A DNA stretch of 64,000 nucleotides from an uncultured Polaribacter sp. (GTDB lineage: Bacteria > Bacteroidota > Bacteroidia > Flavobacteriales > Flavobacteriaceae): assembly GCF_947497125.1 (NCBI RefSeq), contig NZ_CANMFI010000003.1, forward strand, positions 1-64,000, given 5' to 3'. The notes under the pieces are model-generated. The model was not told the origin of the DNA. It did no database searches and was given only the letters and a program-made list of their open reading frames with translations. Below, piece after piece: positions 40,155 to 50,736 of the stretch. Within the stretch, counting starts at the first letter, position 1. Each line of letters begins with the position of its first letter. The translations under genes and the position numbers were made by a program.

Positions 40155-42536
40155 TTAATATTGTAAACCAATCTGAACACCAGTATCGTTATTTTCTTTT
40201 AACAATACCGATTTTTTACTTGGAATAAACAAAAGATTATCTTCCCATTTTGGATTTTTATACAAAAGAGCTGTTTCTTTTGCATTCTTACTTATTTTAG
40301 GAAAACCAGCATCATGAAACAAGGAGTTTTTAATAAAATGATTGCTTCCTTTTAAAGAAACTGGAGTTTCTACTCTATAGCTGTCTACAAAAACAGTGTT
40401 AGAAATTTCTACAATATGAATTCCGTTTGCTCTAATTGTATAACCTTTTTCTTGATTGTAAACATTGCTAAAAACACAGTTTTCAATCACTAATTTTCCT
40501 CCAGGGAGTTCTACCGTTGGAGTGTTTCTAATATAGTTTATAGCAGCTTCTTCAATATCTTTAAAAACACTATTTTTTAGAATGATTGTGTTTGCATTGT
40601 AAAAACCAACTTCATCTTTGTCATATGACAAGTTTAAGCCTCTATAACTGTTTTCAAACCTAGTATTTACAAAGCTTAATGTATCTGCTTTTGTACCGTT
40701 ATATGCTTTAAAGATGCTTCCTCCGTCTGTATTTGTGAAGTTTTTAAAAATTACATTATCAACAAAAACACTATACAAGCCATTTTCTTTTTTATCAGGA
40801 GAAACAATGGCATATTTTGGACTAGACGCTTCGCCGTCTAAAATTAAATTATGTAGATTTAGTTTAAAACCTTCATTTACCCTGAAAAAATAGGTCAACG
40901 GTTTGTCTAAATTTTCTTTTGATGTAAGTATAGAAGCACCACCTTTATCACCTTCTATAATTATGTTTTTAGATATTTTTATTGTTTTTTCTAAAACATA
41001 CTCGCCTGTTTTTAAAATAATTTTAGAACCAGCACTAGCTTTGTCTATTGCCTTTCTTAATGTTTCAATACCGGGTTCTACTACAATATCTTTAGGTTTT
41101 ACAATTGGTGCAACAATGTTTGGTTTCCAACCGGTACCTGCTCTTAAGCTTAACGCTTTTGGTAATTTTTTAGCATCTAAATTAAAGGCACCAACATTAA
41201 AAACAACTCTTTTTGTTTTAGTAATATCTTCAGAAAAACTAAGGTTATTTTTAGTGGCTTTTAACAAATCTGGATTTTCTTTTGTTGGTACAGGAACAGT
41301 ACCTATCTCTTTCCAACTCACTTTGGTAGCCGAAAAACCATTTTCGGAAGTACCCAATGCATCTAGATAATTAGAATTAAAATTCACATCAGTATTCTCA
41401 TCAAGAATAAGTACATTTTTTTGTGCTGTATTGTTAAAAACCAAGTTATTAGAAAAATTCACGTTTTTGGGTGCAAGAGATTTTTCTTCATCTTTACCCT
41501 CGCCAAAAGAAATTGGACCTGAATTTATAATGGTATTATTTTGGATATCTACATTTGTAACTTGTTCATATCTGTTTAAGGGCGAGTTTGGCACACCATT
41601 CATAAGAACAATAGGACCTCTATAACCATCACCTTGCAAACCAATCATTAAATTATTTCTAATAATGTGTCCAGAATTGATAACACGAATTCCGCCAGTC
41701 TTAGATAATCCATTCCCTAAAAACACATTTCTTTCTACCAAAGCATTATCGCCATGACGTAGCGTTAATGATCCTTTGCTGCCAATAAACAAGTTGTCTC
41801 TAAAAACATTATTACCAGACTTGTTTGAAATAATTTCAATTTCACCATCGCAACCCGCAAAAACATTTCTTTCTACCAAAGTATTTGAAGATTTTTTAGA
41901 ATTGGCGCTTGTACCAATACGAATGGTTTCTCCTCCGTTTACTCCTAATTCTGGTCTTGCGCCAAATAAGTTGTTATCAATTCTATGATTATTCTCTGTG
42001 TGTTCTTCGCCTTTTAGCCAAACCACTAAAGTAGTTCCAGGACTTACTTTGCCTGTAAAATTATTATGATCTACTCGGTTATTTTTTCCCCAGATATCTA
42101 CCCAATGGTCTTTAATACCTTCGGCAACTTTATAATATGAAATGGTAGAGTTTGTAAAACGACAATTATTTGCAAATTCTTTAGAGTTTTTTCTGAATTG
42201 TACTACAGATTTGTAAGTAGAAGTACCGTCTTTAAACCATAAACCACTTACAATTACATGTTCTCCGTAAATATTTAAAGTAGAATTACCAGAAATAATT
42301 ACTTCGCCAGGGGTTTCTGCTTTTATAATAATTGGCGCATCTTCTGTGCCAAAACCACCAGCATTTAATTTAACATCTTTCCAAACACCATTTTTTAAGA
42401 TAATAACTTCTCCTGGTTTTACAGATTTTACAGCTGCATTAAATGCTTCTATCGAAGCTACCTTAATTTCTTGGGCATTTAGTTGTACGTTAATTAAGAC
42501 TGTAAAAAGGATAGCAGTAAGAGTTGTTTTTTTCAT
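40155..42536 (-). CDS. PL6-type alginate lyase (paralogue of 23555..25855)
   Basis: LKNGVWKDVKLNAGGFGTEDAPIIIKAETPGEVIISGNSTLNIYGEHVIVSGLWFKDG; ETIRIGTSANSKKSSNTLVERNVFAGCDGEIEIISNKS. Confidence 0.88.
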   Translation of the reverse strand: MKKTTLTAILFTVLINVQLNAQEIKVASIEAFNAAVKSVKPGEVIILKNGVWKDVKLNAGGFGTEDAPIIIKAETPGEVIISGNSTLNIYGEHVIVSGLWFKDGTSTYKSVVQFRKNSKEFANNCRFTNSTISYYKVAEGIKDHWVDIWGKNNRVDHNNFTGKVSPGTTLVVWLKGEEHTENNHRIDNNLFGARPELGVNGGETIRIGTSANSKKSSNTLVERNVFAGCDGEIEIISNKSGNNVFRDNLFIGSKGSLTLRHGDNALVERNVFLGNGLSKTGGIRVINSGHIIRNNLMIGLQGDGYRGPIVLMNGVPNSPLNRYEQVTNVDIQNNTIINSGPISFGEGKDEEKSLAPKNVNFSNNLVFNNTAQKNVLILDENTDVNFNSNYLDALGTSENGFSATKVSWKEIGTVPVPTKENPDLLKATKNNLSFSEDITKTKRVVFNVGAFNLDAKKLPKALSLRAGTGWKPNIVAPIVKPKDIVVEPGIETLRKAIDKASAGSKIILKTGEYVLEKTIKISKNIIIEGDKGGASILTSKENLDKPLTYFFRVNEGFKLNLHNLILDGEASSPKYAIVSPDKKENGLYSVFVDNVIFKNFTNTDGGSIFKAYNGTKADTLSFVNTRFENSYRGLNLSYDKDEVGFYNANTIILKNSVFKDIEEAAINYIRNTPTVELPGGKLVIENCVFSNVYNQEKGYTIRANGIHIVEISNTVFVDSYRVETPVSLKGSNHFIKNSLFHDAGFPKISKNAKETALLYKNPKWEDNLLFIPSKKSVLLKENNDTGVQIGLQY

Positions 42537-42557
42537 GGGAATTAAATTAACACTAGT

Positions 42558-42590
42558 TTATTGGTAAACCAATTTGGTAAACCAAAAATA
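42558..42590 (-). promoter_or_regulatory. Tandem operator with -7 box upstream of PL6
   Basis: ttattggtaaaccaatttggtaaaccaaaaata; minus strand TATTTTTG. Confidence 0.85.
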
Positions 42591-42610
42591 AGATTATTTT
42601 TTTGTAAAAA

Positions 42611-42642
42611 AAAATACCTGTAAATCTTGTTTACAGGTATTT
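42611..42642 (-). terminator. metK terminator
   Basis: aaatacctgtaaa-tcttg-tttacaggtattt. Confidence 0.75.
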
Positions 42643-42662
42643 GTTGTATGTCAAAGAAGAGT

Positions 42663-43919
42663 TTATAAATTAAAAGCCTCTTTTATAGTAGCAACATAAT
42701 CTAATTTTTCCCAAGTAAAAGTTTCTACTTCTTCAGAAACAGTTTCTCCCATTGGGTTTGTAAATGTTACTTTTTTTATTTCTGGAGTTCTACCCATGTG
42801 CCCGTAAGCAGCAGTTTCTGAGTATATAGGTGTTCTTAATTTTAGACGTTGTTCTATAAAAAACGGACGCATGTCAAAAATTTCTTCTACTTTTTTACTA
42901 ATCTCTCCATCTGTTAGATTTACGTTGGCTGTGCCATACGTTTCTACATTAATACTAGTAGGTTTTGCCACACCAATAGCATAAGAAACTTGTACCAATA
43001 CTTCTTTACAAAGCCCTGCTGCAACTAAGTTCTTAGCAATATGTCTGGTTGCATACGCACCAGATCTATCTACCTTACTTGGGTCTTTACCAGAAAAAGC
43101 ACCACCACCGTGAGCGCCTTTACCACCATAGGTGTCTACAATAATTTTTCTTCCTGTTAATCCAGTATCTCCATGTGGTCCTCCAATAACAAAAACACCA
43201 GTTGGATTGATGTGATAGGTAATTGTATCTGTAAATAATTTTTGAATATGTACAGGTAATTTTGCAACTACTCTAGGAATTAAAATGCTAATAATATCTT
43301 TTTTAATTTTAGCAAGCATTACTTCATCAGAACTATCAAAATCATCGTGCTGTGTAGAAATTACAATGGCATCTATTCTTTGAGGTACATTGTCATCAGA
43401 ATACTCAATCGTTACTTGAGATTTTGCATCAGGTCTTAAATACGTTATGTCTTTGTTTTCTCTTCGGATTGCAGCCAATTCTATTAAAAGTCTGTGCGAT
43501 AACTCTAAAGCCAAAGGCATGTAGTTTTCTGTTTCATCGGTTGCATACCCAAACATCATTCCCTGGTCTCCGGCACCTTGTTCTTCAGGGCTTTTTCTAT
43601 CTACACCTTGGTTTATATCTGGCGATTGCTCGTGAATAGCCGACAGCACACCACAAGAGTTTCCATCAAACATATACTCACTTTTTGTGTAGCCAATTTT
43701 ATTAATAACATCTCTGGCTATTTTTTGAACATCTAAATAAGTTTCAGATTTTACTTCTCCGGCTAAAATAACTTGTCCGGTGGTTACTAGCGTTTCGCAA
43801 GCAACTTTACTGCTTTTATCAAAGGCTAAAAAATTATCAATTAAAGCATCAGAAATTTGATCTGCTACCTTATCTGGGTGTCCTTCAGAAACACTTTCTG
43901 ACGTAAATAAATATGACAT
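42663..43919 (-). CDS. metK: S-adenosylmethionine synthetase
   Basis: [67 protein letters not shown]. Confidence 0.97.
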   Translation of the reverse strand: MSYLFTSESVSEGHPDKVADQISDALIDNFLAFDKSSKVACETLVTTGQVILAGEVKSETYLDVQKIARDVINKIGYTKSEYMFDGNSCGVLSAIHEQSPDINQGVDRKSPEEQGAGDQGMMFGYATDETENYMPLALELSHRLLIELAAIRRENKDITYLRPDAKSQVTIEYSDDNVPQRIDAIVISTQHDDFDSSDEVMLAKIKKDIISILIPRVVAKLPVHIQKLFTDTITYHINPTGVFVIGGPHGDTGLTGRKIIVDTYGGKGAHGGGAFSGKDPSKVDRSGAYATRHIAKNLVAAGLCKEVLVQVSYAIGVAKPTSINVETYGTANVNLTDGEISKKVEEIFDMRPFFIEQRLKLRTPIYSETAAYGHMGRTPEIKKVTFTNPMGETVSEEVETFTWEKLDYVATIKEAFNL

Positions 43920-44315
43920 AACTATTGTTGTTTTGTATTAGGAACTCTAAAAAAGATTGCAAATAGCTAAAAGGAGTAGATTATTACTGCTTTAGCATTT
44001 TGTTCTACTAACATGATTTAGTTTTTTAAAACATGTAGAAAGAGGTTGCAATCAGTTCAAATTTTTCCTCTATAATTCTTTGCAAAGTTACGTTATAAAT
44101 TGAATACCCAATATTTTTTTTAATAATTTTTTGTGATGACATCATCGATAAAATATTTTTAGTGCTAAATTTCACATCATTTTATAGAATAGTTAAAACG
44201 AACTTGATAAAAATGTGAAATCGATATAAATTTAAAATAATTTGCTTTTTATTAGGATATTAAAATTTTCTGAACATATATTTGCACTCACAAAGTTCAA
44301 TAACTTATTGAAATG

Positions 44316-44435
44316 TTATCAAGAAAGGCAGAGGGATTAGACCCAATGAAGCCTTAGCAACCCTTTTCGTGAGGAAAAGAAGGTGCTAAATTCTACTTAA
44401 TTTTAAATTCATTTATTTAAAATTGGATAGATAAC
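44316..44435 (+). ncRNA. SAM-I (S-box) riboswitch upstream of metY
   Basis: gttatcaagaaaggcagagggattagacccaatgaagccttagcaaccctttt..ggtgctaaattctac...gataac. Confidence 0.92.
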
Positions 44436-44560
44436 TCAAAAACAAGTACACAGCCGTGTAGTTGTAAAAATTCTTAATAACATTTTTCTAGTAAGTACAT
44501 CAGTAAAAAACGAAACTGATGCATTTTGACTTATTTATTAACTCAAAAAAAAACAGAAAA

Positions 44561-45835
44561 ATGAGTACATTACAATTAGCAACAAACGCATTACATGCAG
44601 GGCATGATGTAAAAGCAAACGGAGGAACAAGAGCGGTACCTATTTATCAAACATCTTCGTATGTTTTTAACAACTCAGAACATGCAGCCAATCTTTTTTC
44701 ATTAAAAGAATTAGGGTTTATTTACACCCGTTTAAACAATCCAACAAATCAAATTTTACAAGACCGTTTGGCAGCTGTAGAAGGCGGAATTGGTGCCGTA
44801 GTTTTCGCATCAGGTACCGCAGCAATCTCTACAGGATTATTAACTCTTTTAAAAGCAGGAGATCATATTGTAGCTTCTAGCAGCTTGTATGGCGGAACCT
44901 ATAATTTGTTAAGCGTAACCTTACCAAGATTCGGAATTACAACTACGTTTGTAGATGCTTCTAATCCTGCTAATTTTGAAGCAGCTGTTAAAGATAATAC
45001 CAGAGCGTTTTTTGTTGAATCTTTAGGGAACCCAAAGCTAGATGTGTTAGATTTAGAAGCAATTTCTGCACAAGCAAAAAAGGCAGAAGTTCCTTTTATT
45101 GTAGACAATACGGTAGCAACTCCGGTATTATTAAATCCAATTAAACACGGTGCAGATATTGTAATTCATTCGCTTACAAAGTATATTGGCGGACAAGGAA
45201 CTTCTTTAGGAGGTGCCATTGTAGATGCGGGTACTTTTAATTGGGCAAATGGTAAGTTTCCAGAATTTACAGAACCATCTGCAGGGTATCATGGTTTAAA
45301 ATATTACGAAACTTTAGGCGCAGCATCGTTTACGTTTAAATTAATTTTAGAAGGCTTACGAGATTTTGGTGGCGCGTTAAGTCCTACCAACGCTTTTAAT
45401 ATCATACAAGGATTAGAGACTTTACCAGTTCGTATCAAACAACATTCAGAAAATGCATTGGCATTGGCAAAATGGTTAGAGCAACAAGATGAAGTTGCAT
45501 GGGTAAACTACCCAGGTTTAGAAAGTAATAAGTACAAAAAATTAGCAGATAAATACTTGCCAAAAGGACAAAGTGGTATTGTTACCTTCGGACCAAAAAA
45601 AGGATTTGAAGCTGCAAAAATAATTGCAGATAAAACAAAAGTTTTTTCTTTGTTAGCAAATATTGGCGATACCAAATCGTTAATAATTCACCCAGCAAGT
45701 ACTACACATCAACAACTTAATGCAGAAGAGCAAGCAAGCGCTGGTGTTGGGCAAGATTTAATTAGATTGTCTGTTGGTATTGAAGATTTAGAAGATTTAA
45801 AAGCAGATTTAAAAGCAGCTTTTTCAGAAATTTAA
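44561..45835 (+). CDS. metY: O-acetylhomoserine aminocarboxypropyltransferase
   Basis: QTSSYVF, SLTKYIGGQGTSLGGAIVDAGTFNW (PLP lysine), SLGNPKLDVLDLEAI; start moved to MSTLQLAT. Confidence 0.93.
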   Translation: MSTLQLATNALHAGHDVKANGGTRAVPIYQTSSYVFNNSEHAANLFSLKELGFIYTRLNNPTNQILQDRLAAVEGGIGAVVFASGTAAISTGLLTLLKAGDHIVASSSLYGGTYNLLSVTLPRFGITTTFVDASNPANFEAAVKDNTRAFFVESLGNPKLDVLDLEAISAQAKKAEVPFIVDNTVATPVLLNPIKHGADIVIHSLTKYIGGQGTSLGGAIVDAGTFNWANGKFPEFTEPSAGYHGLKYYETLGAASFTFKLILEGLRDFGGALSPTNAFNIIQGLETLPVRIKQHSENALALAKWLEQQDEVAWVNYPGLESNKYKKLADKYLPKGQSGIVTFGPKKGFEAAKIIADKTKVFSLLANIGDTKSLIIHPASTTHQQLNAEEQASAGVGQDLIRLSVGIEDLEDLKADLKAAFSEI

Positions 45836-45854
45836 AATAGTTTAAAAGTGTTTA

Positions 45855-45905
45855 TTTGAGCGTAGTTTAGAGAGTTTAAGTTCTCGAAACTATGCTCAGA
45901 CAGAC
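45855..45905. repeat. Degenerate palindromic repeat of the same family as the icmF insert
   Basis: tttgagcgtagtttagagagtttaagttctcgaaactatgctcagacagaca; ~17-bp imperfect stem. Confidence 0.7.
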
Positions 45906-45931
45906 AAATATCTATAAAACACAAAAGTATC

Positions 45932-48900
45932 TTGGAACATCCGTTGCAACATATCAACATAAAAAACTTTACCACAGAACTGGGGGTTTCTATTGCTGAA
46001 ATTAATTTGAGTTATCAGGTTTTTGGGCAAAAGTTAGGCACTGCGCCCGTTGTTTTAATAAATCATGCATTAACTGGGAATAGTAATGTTGCAGGTTCTG
46101 ATGGTTGGTGGCAAGATATTGTAGGAGCAGAAAAGACAATAGACACTAATAGTTATACGATACTTTCTTTTAATATACCTGGCAATGGTTTTGATGGTTT
46201 TTTGATTGAAAATTATAAAGATTTTATTGCAAGAGATGTAGCTCGTATTTTTTTAGAAGGTCTGCATCAGCTACAAGTAACCACTTTATTTGCATTGATT
46301 GGTGGATCTTTAGGTGGTGGTATTGCTTGGGAAATGTTAGTTTTAAATACAAAATTAACGCAACATTTTTTACCAATTGCAACCGATTGGAAATCGACAG
46401 ATTGGTTAATTGCGAACTGTCAAATTCAAGAACAATTTTTGGTAAACTCTAGCAATCCTGTGCATGATGCGCGTATGCATGCCATGTTGTGTTACAGAAC
46501 GCCAGCATCTTTTAAAGAGCGTTTTCACCGATCTAAAAAAGACAATTCTACCATTTTTAATGTAGAAAGTTGGTTGTTACATCATGGCGAAAAGCTACAA
46601 GAACGCTATCAGTTATCATCTTACAAGTTGATGAATCAACTATTAAAAACCATCGATGTTACTCAAAATGAGGAAAAAAGTATCGATGTTTTAGATGAAA
46701 TAGAAGCTAGTATTCACATAATTGGTGTAGATTCTGATTTGTTTTTTACTGCGGAAGAAAACCGAGAAACGTTTAAAAAGTTAGCGTTAACAAAAGAAAA
46801 TGTTACCTATCACGAAATTAAATCGGTACACGGGCATGATGCATTTTTAATAGAGTACGATCAATTGCATAAAATGATAGCACCTATTTTTAACAAAGAA
46901 TACAGAGAACAGAAAATGAAAATACTAAAATTTGGAGGCAAATCTTTAGCAAACGGACTTGGGTTGCAAAATACCATAGCAATTCTTTTAGAGAAGCTTA
47001 AAAATAACCAAAAAATAACTGTTGTAGTTTCTGCAAGAGGAAATACTACTGATGATTTAGAGGAACTCTTAGAAAAAGCAAGGATTAAACAAGACTATAA
47101 ATCCGCATTTCATTCGTTTAAAGAATACCAACAATTGCCCAATAATTCAGTAGATTTATCTACAGAGTTTAACACTTTACAAACTATTTTTGAAGGGGTG
47201 TCTTTGTTAGGTGATTACAGTTCTAAAATTAAAGATGAAGTTTTAGCACAAGGAGAATTACTCGCTGTAAAAGTGGTTGTTAGCTTACTTGAAAAAGAAG
47301 GAGTTTTAGCCAATGCAGTCGATGCTAGAAAGCTACTTATTACAGATGATAATTTTAGCAATGCATTGCCTATTAATGCAGTATCATCAGAAAATGTGAT
47401 TTCTTATTTTTTAAAGAATACCAACAAAGTTAATGTTGTAACTGGTTTTATTGCGGCAAATAAAAAAGGAGAAACCACTACTTTAGGCAGAAATGGTAGC
47501 AATTATTCTGCTGCGCTTTTGGCCAATTATTTAGATGCAGAAGAGCTTCAAAATTACACGCACGTAAGTGGTATTTTTACGGCAAATCCTGATTTGGTTG
47601 CCGATGCCAAAAAAATAGAAAAATTATCTTTTTCAGAAGCCAATGAGTTGGCAAATTTTGGTACTACAATTTTACACGCAAAAACCATCATACCTTTATT
47701 AGAGAAAAACATCAATTTAAGAATTTTAAATACGTTTGATAAAGAAGATAAGGGCACTTTAATAACCGCTGAAACATCAGAAAAAGGGATTAAATCTATC
47801 TCTACAATAGAAAATGTTTCGTTGTTAAACCTTGAAGGTAGAGGTCTGTTAGGTAAAGTAGGGGTAGATGCCAGAATTTTTAAGGCGTTAAGTGACAAAA
47901 ACATTAGTGTTAGTATTGTTTCGCAAGGTTCTTCTGAAAGAGGTATCGGTTTAATTATCAATTCAGACAAAGCAACAGAGGCTGTTTTGGCTTTAGAAGC
48001 TGCTTTTGAAAGTGATTTTTATTCGCAAGATGTAAATCACATTTCTATTGTAGATAATGTGGCCGTTATTTCTATAATTGGTCAAGATTTAAGTGCCTTT
48101 CATTTGCCATACAATGCGTTGATTAAAAATCAAATTGTACCGTTATTATTTAACAATACCGTAACCGGAAAAAACGTGAGTTTGGTGGTTAAAAAAGAAG
48201 ATTTAAACAAGGCTGTAAATGTCATTCATGGTCAGGTTTTTGGTATTGCAAAGAAGATAAATATTGCCGTTTTTGGCAAAGGATTGGTTGGCGGAACGCT
48301 TATTCATCAAATTATAGAAAACGCAGCGTCTGTATTAGAAAGAAGAAATATACAGCTCACTATTTTTGCGGTTATCAGTTCAAAAAAAGTGTTGTTAGAT
48401 AAACAAGGTATTTCAGATAATTGGGAGCAAGCGCTTCAAAATTCTGAATCAACAACACCTTCTATAGAAAGTGTTATTAGTTATGCCAAAACACATCATT
48501 TAGAAAATTTAATTGCCGTAGACAATACCGCAAGTGTTTCTTTTGTAGAAAATTACATTCCGTTAATTGCTGCTGGTTTCGACTTGGTTTCATGTAATAA
48601 AATAGCCAATACATTGTCTTTTGATTTTTACAAAGAAATACGTAATAAGTTACAACAATACAAGAAACAGTATTTATACGAAACCAATGTTGGTGCTGGT
48701 TTACCTTTAATCGATACCATTCGTTTGTTGCATGAATCCGGAGAAAATATCACTAAAATTAGAGGTGTTTTTTCAGGAAGTTTAAGCTATTTATTTAATA
48801 CTTTTTCAGAAGAAAATAAACCTTTTTCTGAGGTATTAACGGCAGCAATAGAGTTAGGATATACAGAACCAGATGCTAGAGAAGATTTAGGTGGAAATGA

Positions 48901-49333
48901 TGTGGCAAGAAAGTTATTAATTTTAGCCAGAGAGCTAGAGTTAGAAAATGAACTGTCTGATGTTCGCATTCAAAATTTAATTCCAGAATCTTTAAGAGCA
49001 GGAACTTCAGAGCGTTTTTTATCTAGTCTAGACTTGATGAATACTGAATATCAACAGGTAAAAGAAGCACAAAAAGAAGAGCATGTATTAAGATATATTG
49101 GCGAATTAAGTGGCGATTTATCTAAAGACACAGGAAATTTAGAAGTAAAACTAGTTTCTGTTCCTAAAAATTCGCCTTTGGGTTCTTTAAAAGGTTCAGA
49201 TGCTATTTTCGAAATTTATACAGAGTCTTATGGCTCACAGCCATTGGTTATACAAGGCGCAGGAGCAGGAAGTAAGGTAACGGCAAGAGGGGTTTTTGGC
49301 GATATTTTACGATTGGCTAAAAACGGTTTATAG
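45932..49333 (+). CDS. Fusion of homoserine O-acetyltransferase (MetX-like) with aspartate kinase-homoserine dehydrogenase (TTG start)
   Basis: NHALTGNSNVAGSDGWWQDIVG, IGGSLGGGIAWEM, VHGHDAFLIEYD then MKILKFGGKSLANG (AK), GKGLVGGTLIHQI, GVFSGSLSYLFNTF, YTEPDAREDLGGNDVARKLLILARE (HSD). Confidence 0.9.
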   Translation: MEHPLQHINIKNFTTELGVSIAEINLSYQVFGQKLGTAPVVLINHALTGNSNVAGSDGWWQDIVGAEKTIDTNSYTILSFNIPGNGFDGFLIENYKDFIARDVARIFLEGLHQLQVTTLFALIGGSLGGGIAWEMLVLNTKLTQHFLPIATDWKSTDWLIANCQIQEQFLVNSSNPVHDARMHAMLCYRTPASFKERFHRSKKDNSTIFNVESWLLHHGEKLQERYQLSSYKLMNQLLKTIDVTQNEEKSIDVLDEIEASIHIIGVDSDLFFTAEENRETFKKLALTKENVTYHEIKSVHGHDAFLIEYDQLHKMIAPIFNKEYREQKMKILKFGGKSLANGLGLQNTIAILLEKLKNNQKITVVVSARGNTTDDLEELLEKARIKQDYKSAFHSFKEYQQLPNNSVDLSTEFNTLQTIFEGVSLLGDYSSKIKDEVLAQGELLAVKVVVSLLEKEGVLANAVDARKLLITDDNFSNALPINAVSSENVISYFLKNTNKVNVVTGFIAANKKGETTTLGRNGSNYSAALLANYLDAEELQNYTHVSGIFTANPDLVADAKKIEKLSFSEANELANFGTTILHAKTIIPLLEKNINLRILNTFDKEDKGTLITAETSEKGIKSISTIENVSLLNLEGRGLLGKVGVDARIFKALSDKNISVSIVSQGSSERGIGLIINSDKATEAVLALEAAFESDFYSQDVNHISIVDNVAVISIIGQDLSAFHLPYNALIKNQIVPLLFNNTVTGKNVSLVVKKEDLNKAVNVIHGQVFGIAKKINIAVFGKGLVGGTLIHQIIENAASVLERRNIQLTIFAVISSKKVLLDKQGISDNWEQALQNSESTTPSIESVISYAKTHHLENLIAVDNTASVSFVENYIPLIAAGFDLVSCNKIANTLSFDFYKEIRNKLQQYKKQYLYETNVGAGLPLIDTIRLLHESGENITKIRGVFSGSLSYLFNTFSEENKPFSEVLTAAIELGYTEPDAREDLGGNDVARKLLILARELELENELSDVRIQNLIPESLRAGTSERFLSSLDLMNTEYQQVKEAQKEEHVLRYIGELSGDLSKDTGNLEVKLVSVPKNSPLGSLKGSDAIFEIYTESYGSQPLVIQGAGAGSKVTARGVFGDILRLAKNGL

Positions 49334-49488
49334 TTTTTGGTTGAACACAGACACTAAAAAATGAAAGCAAAATATAACAATCTTTATTTTCAAAAATGAG
49401 GATAATTAAAGAATTAAAAAAGTTTTAATTGATAGTTGTTGGTTGTAACTTTCAACCATTAGCCACCAACCAAAAACCACATACCAAA

Positions 49489-50658
49489 ATGAACAAACAT
49501 TTCGAAACACAAGCAATTAGAAATCAAACTGAAAGAAGTCAGTTTTTAGAACACTCTACACCTTTATATTTAACTTCTAGTTTTGTTTTTGAAGATGCTG
49601 AAGAAATGAGAGCTTCATTTGCCGAAGAAAAACAACGTAATTTATACAGTCGGTTTACAAATCCGAATACCACAGAATTTACAGAAAAAATAGTTCAGAT
49701 GGAAGGTGCCGAGGCAGGATATGCTTTTGCAACCGGAATGTCTGCTATATTTTCAACATTTGCTGCATTATTAAATGCTGGCGATCATGTGGTTTCTTGT
49801 AGATCTGTATTTGGCTCTACACATAGTATGTTTACCAAGTTTCTGCCAAAATGGAACATAGAAACTTCTTATTTTAAAGTGAATGAAGTTGATTTGGTTG
49901 AAAGTTTGATCAAACCAAACACAAAAATTTTATACATAGAAACCCCTACAAATCCGGCAGTAGATATTTTAGATTTAGAATTGATTGGTAAAATTGCCAA
50001 AAAACACAATCTTATTTTTATTGTAGATAATTGCTTTGCAACACCTTACGTACAGCAGCCAATTAAGTTTGGTGCCGATTTAGTTATTCATTCTGCTACA
50101 AAACTAATAGACGGGCAAGGACGTGTTTTAGGTGGTGTAACTGTTGGGAAAGCAACTTTAATGCGAGAAATTTACTTATTTGCAAGAAATACAGGACCTG
50201 CCATGTCTCCTTTTAATGCGTGGGTGTTGTCTAAAAGTCTTGAAACATTGTCCGTTAGGGTAGAAAAACATGCAGAAAACGCTTTAAAAGTTGCAGAATT
50301 TTTAGAAACTCAAAAAAATGTTTCGCTGGTTAAATACCCTTTTTTACAATCCCATCCACAATACAATATTGCTAAAAAACAAATGAGTTTAGGTGGTAAT
50401 ATTGTTGCTTTTGAAATTAAAGGAGGTATTGAAGCTGGCAGAAAATTTTTAGACAACATAAAAATGTGTTCATTATCTGCAAATTTAGGAGATACAAGAA
50501 CCATTGTTACACATCCTTCCTCTACAACTCATGGTAAATTGTCTGAAGAAGATAGGTTAGAGGTTGGCATAACAAAAGGATTGGTAAGGGTTTCTGTTGG
50601 TTTAGAAAATGTAGCAGATATTATTGCCGATTTAGAGCAAGCTTTAAATGGATACTAA
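49489..50658 (+). CDS. Cys/Met PLP enzyme: O-succinylhomoserine sulfhydrylase / cystathionine gamma-synthase-like
   Basis: PLYLTSSFVFEDAEEMRASFAEE, HSATKLIDGQGRVLGGV; start moved to MNKHFETQAIR. Confidence 0.9.
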   Translation: MNKHFETQAIRNQTERSQFLEHSTPLYLTSSFVFEDAEEMRASFAEEKQRNLYSRFTNPNTTEFTEKIVQMEGAEAGYAFATGMSAIFSTFAALLNAGDHVVSCRSVFGSTHSMFTKFLPKWNIETSYFKVNEVDLVESLIKPNTKILYIETPTNPAVDILDLELIGKIAKKHNLIFIVDNCFATPYVQQPIKFGADLVIHSATKLIDGQGRVLGGVTVGKATLMREIYLFARNTGPAMSPFNAWVLSKSLETLSVRVEKHAENALKVAEFLETQKNVSLVKYPFLQSHPQYNIAKKQMSLGGNIVAFEIKGGIEAGRKFLDNIKMCSLSANLGDTRTIVTHPSSTTHGKLSEEDRLEVGITKGLVRVSVGLENVADIIADLEQALNGY

Positions 50659-50736
50659 ATTTTAAGTATCACATTCTTTTATTTGCAAAATTAGTATCTC
50701 TTTTGCTATCTTTAGTATTTATTTTATTGTTCAGAC

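Noticed and set aside
40903-41370. 155-aa + strand ORF antisense to PL6
   Set aside because: Antisense shadow frame within a clear PL6 coding region.
47554-47970. 138-aa - strand ORF
   Set aside because: Antisense to the aspartokinase domain of the MetX-ThrA fusion; composition is that of a shadow ORF.
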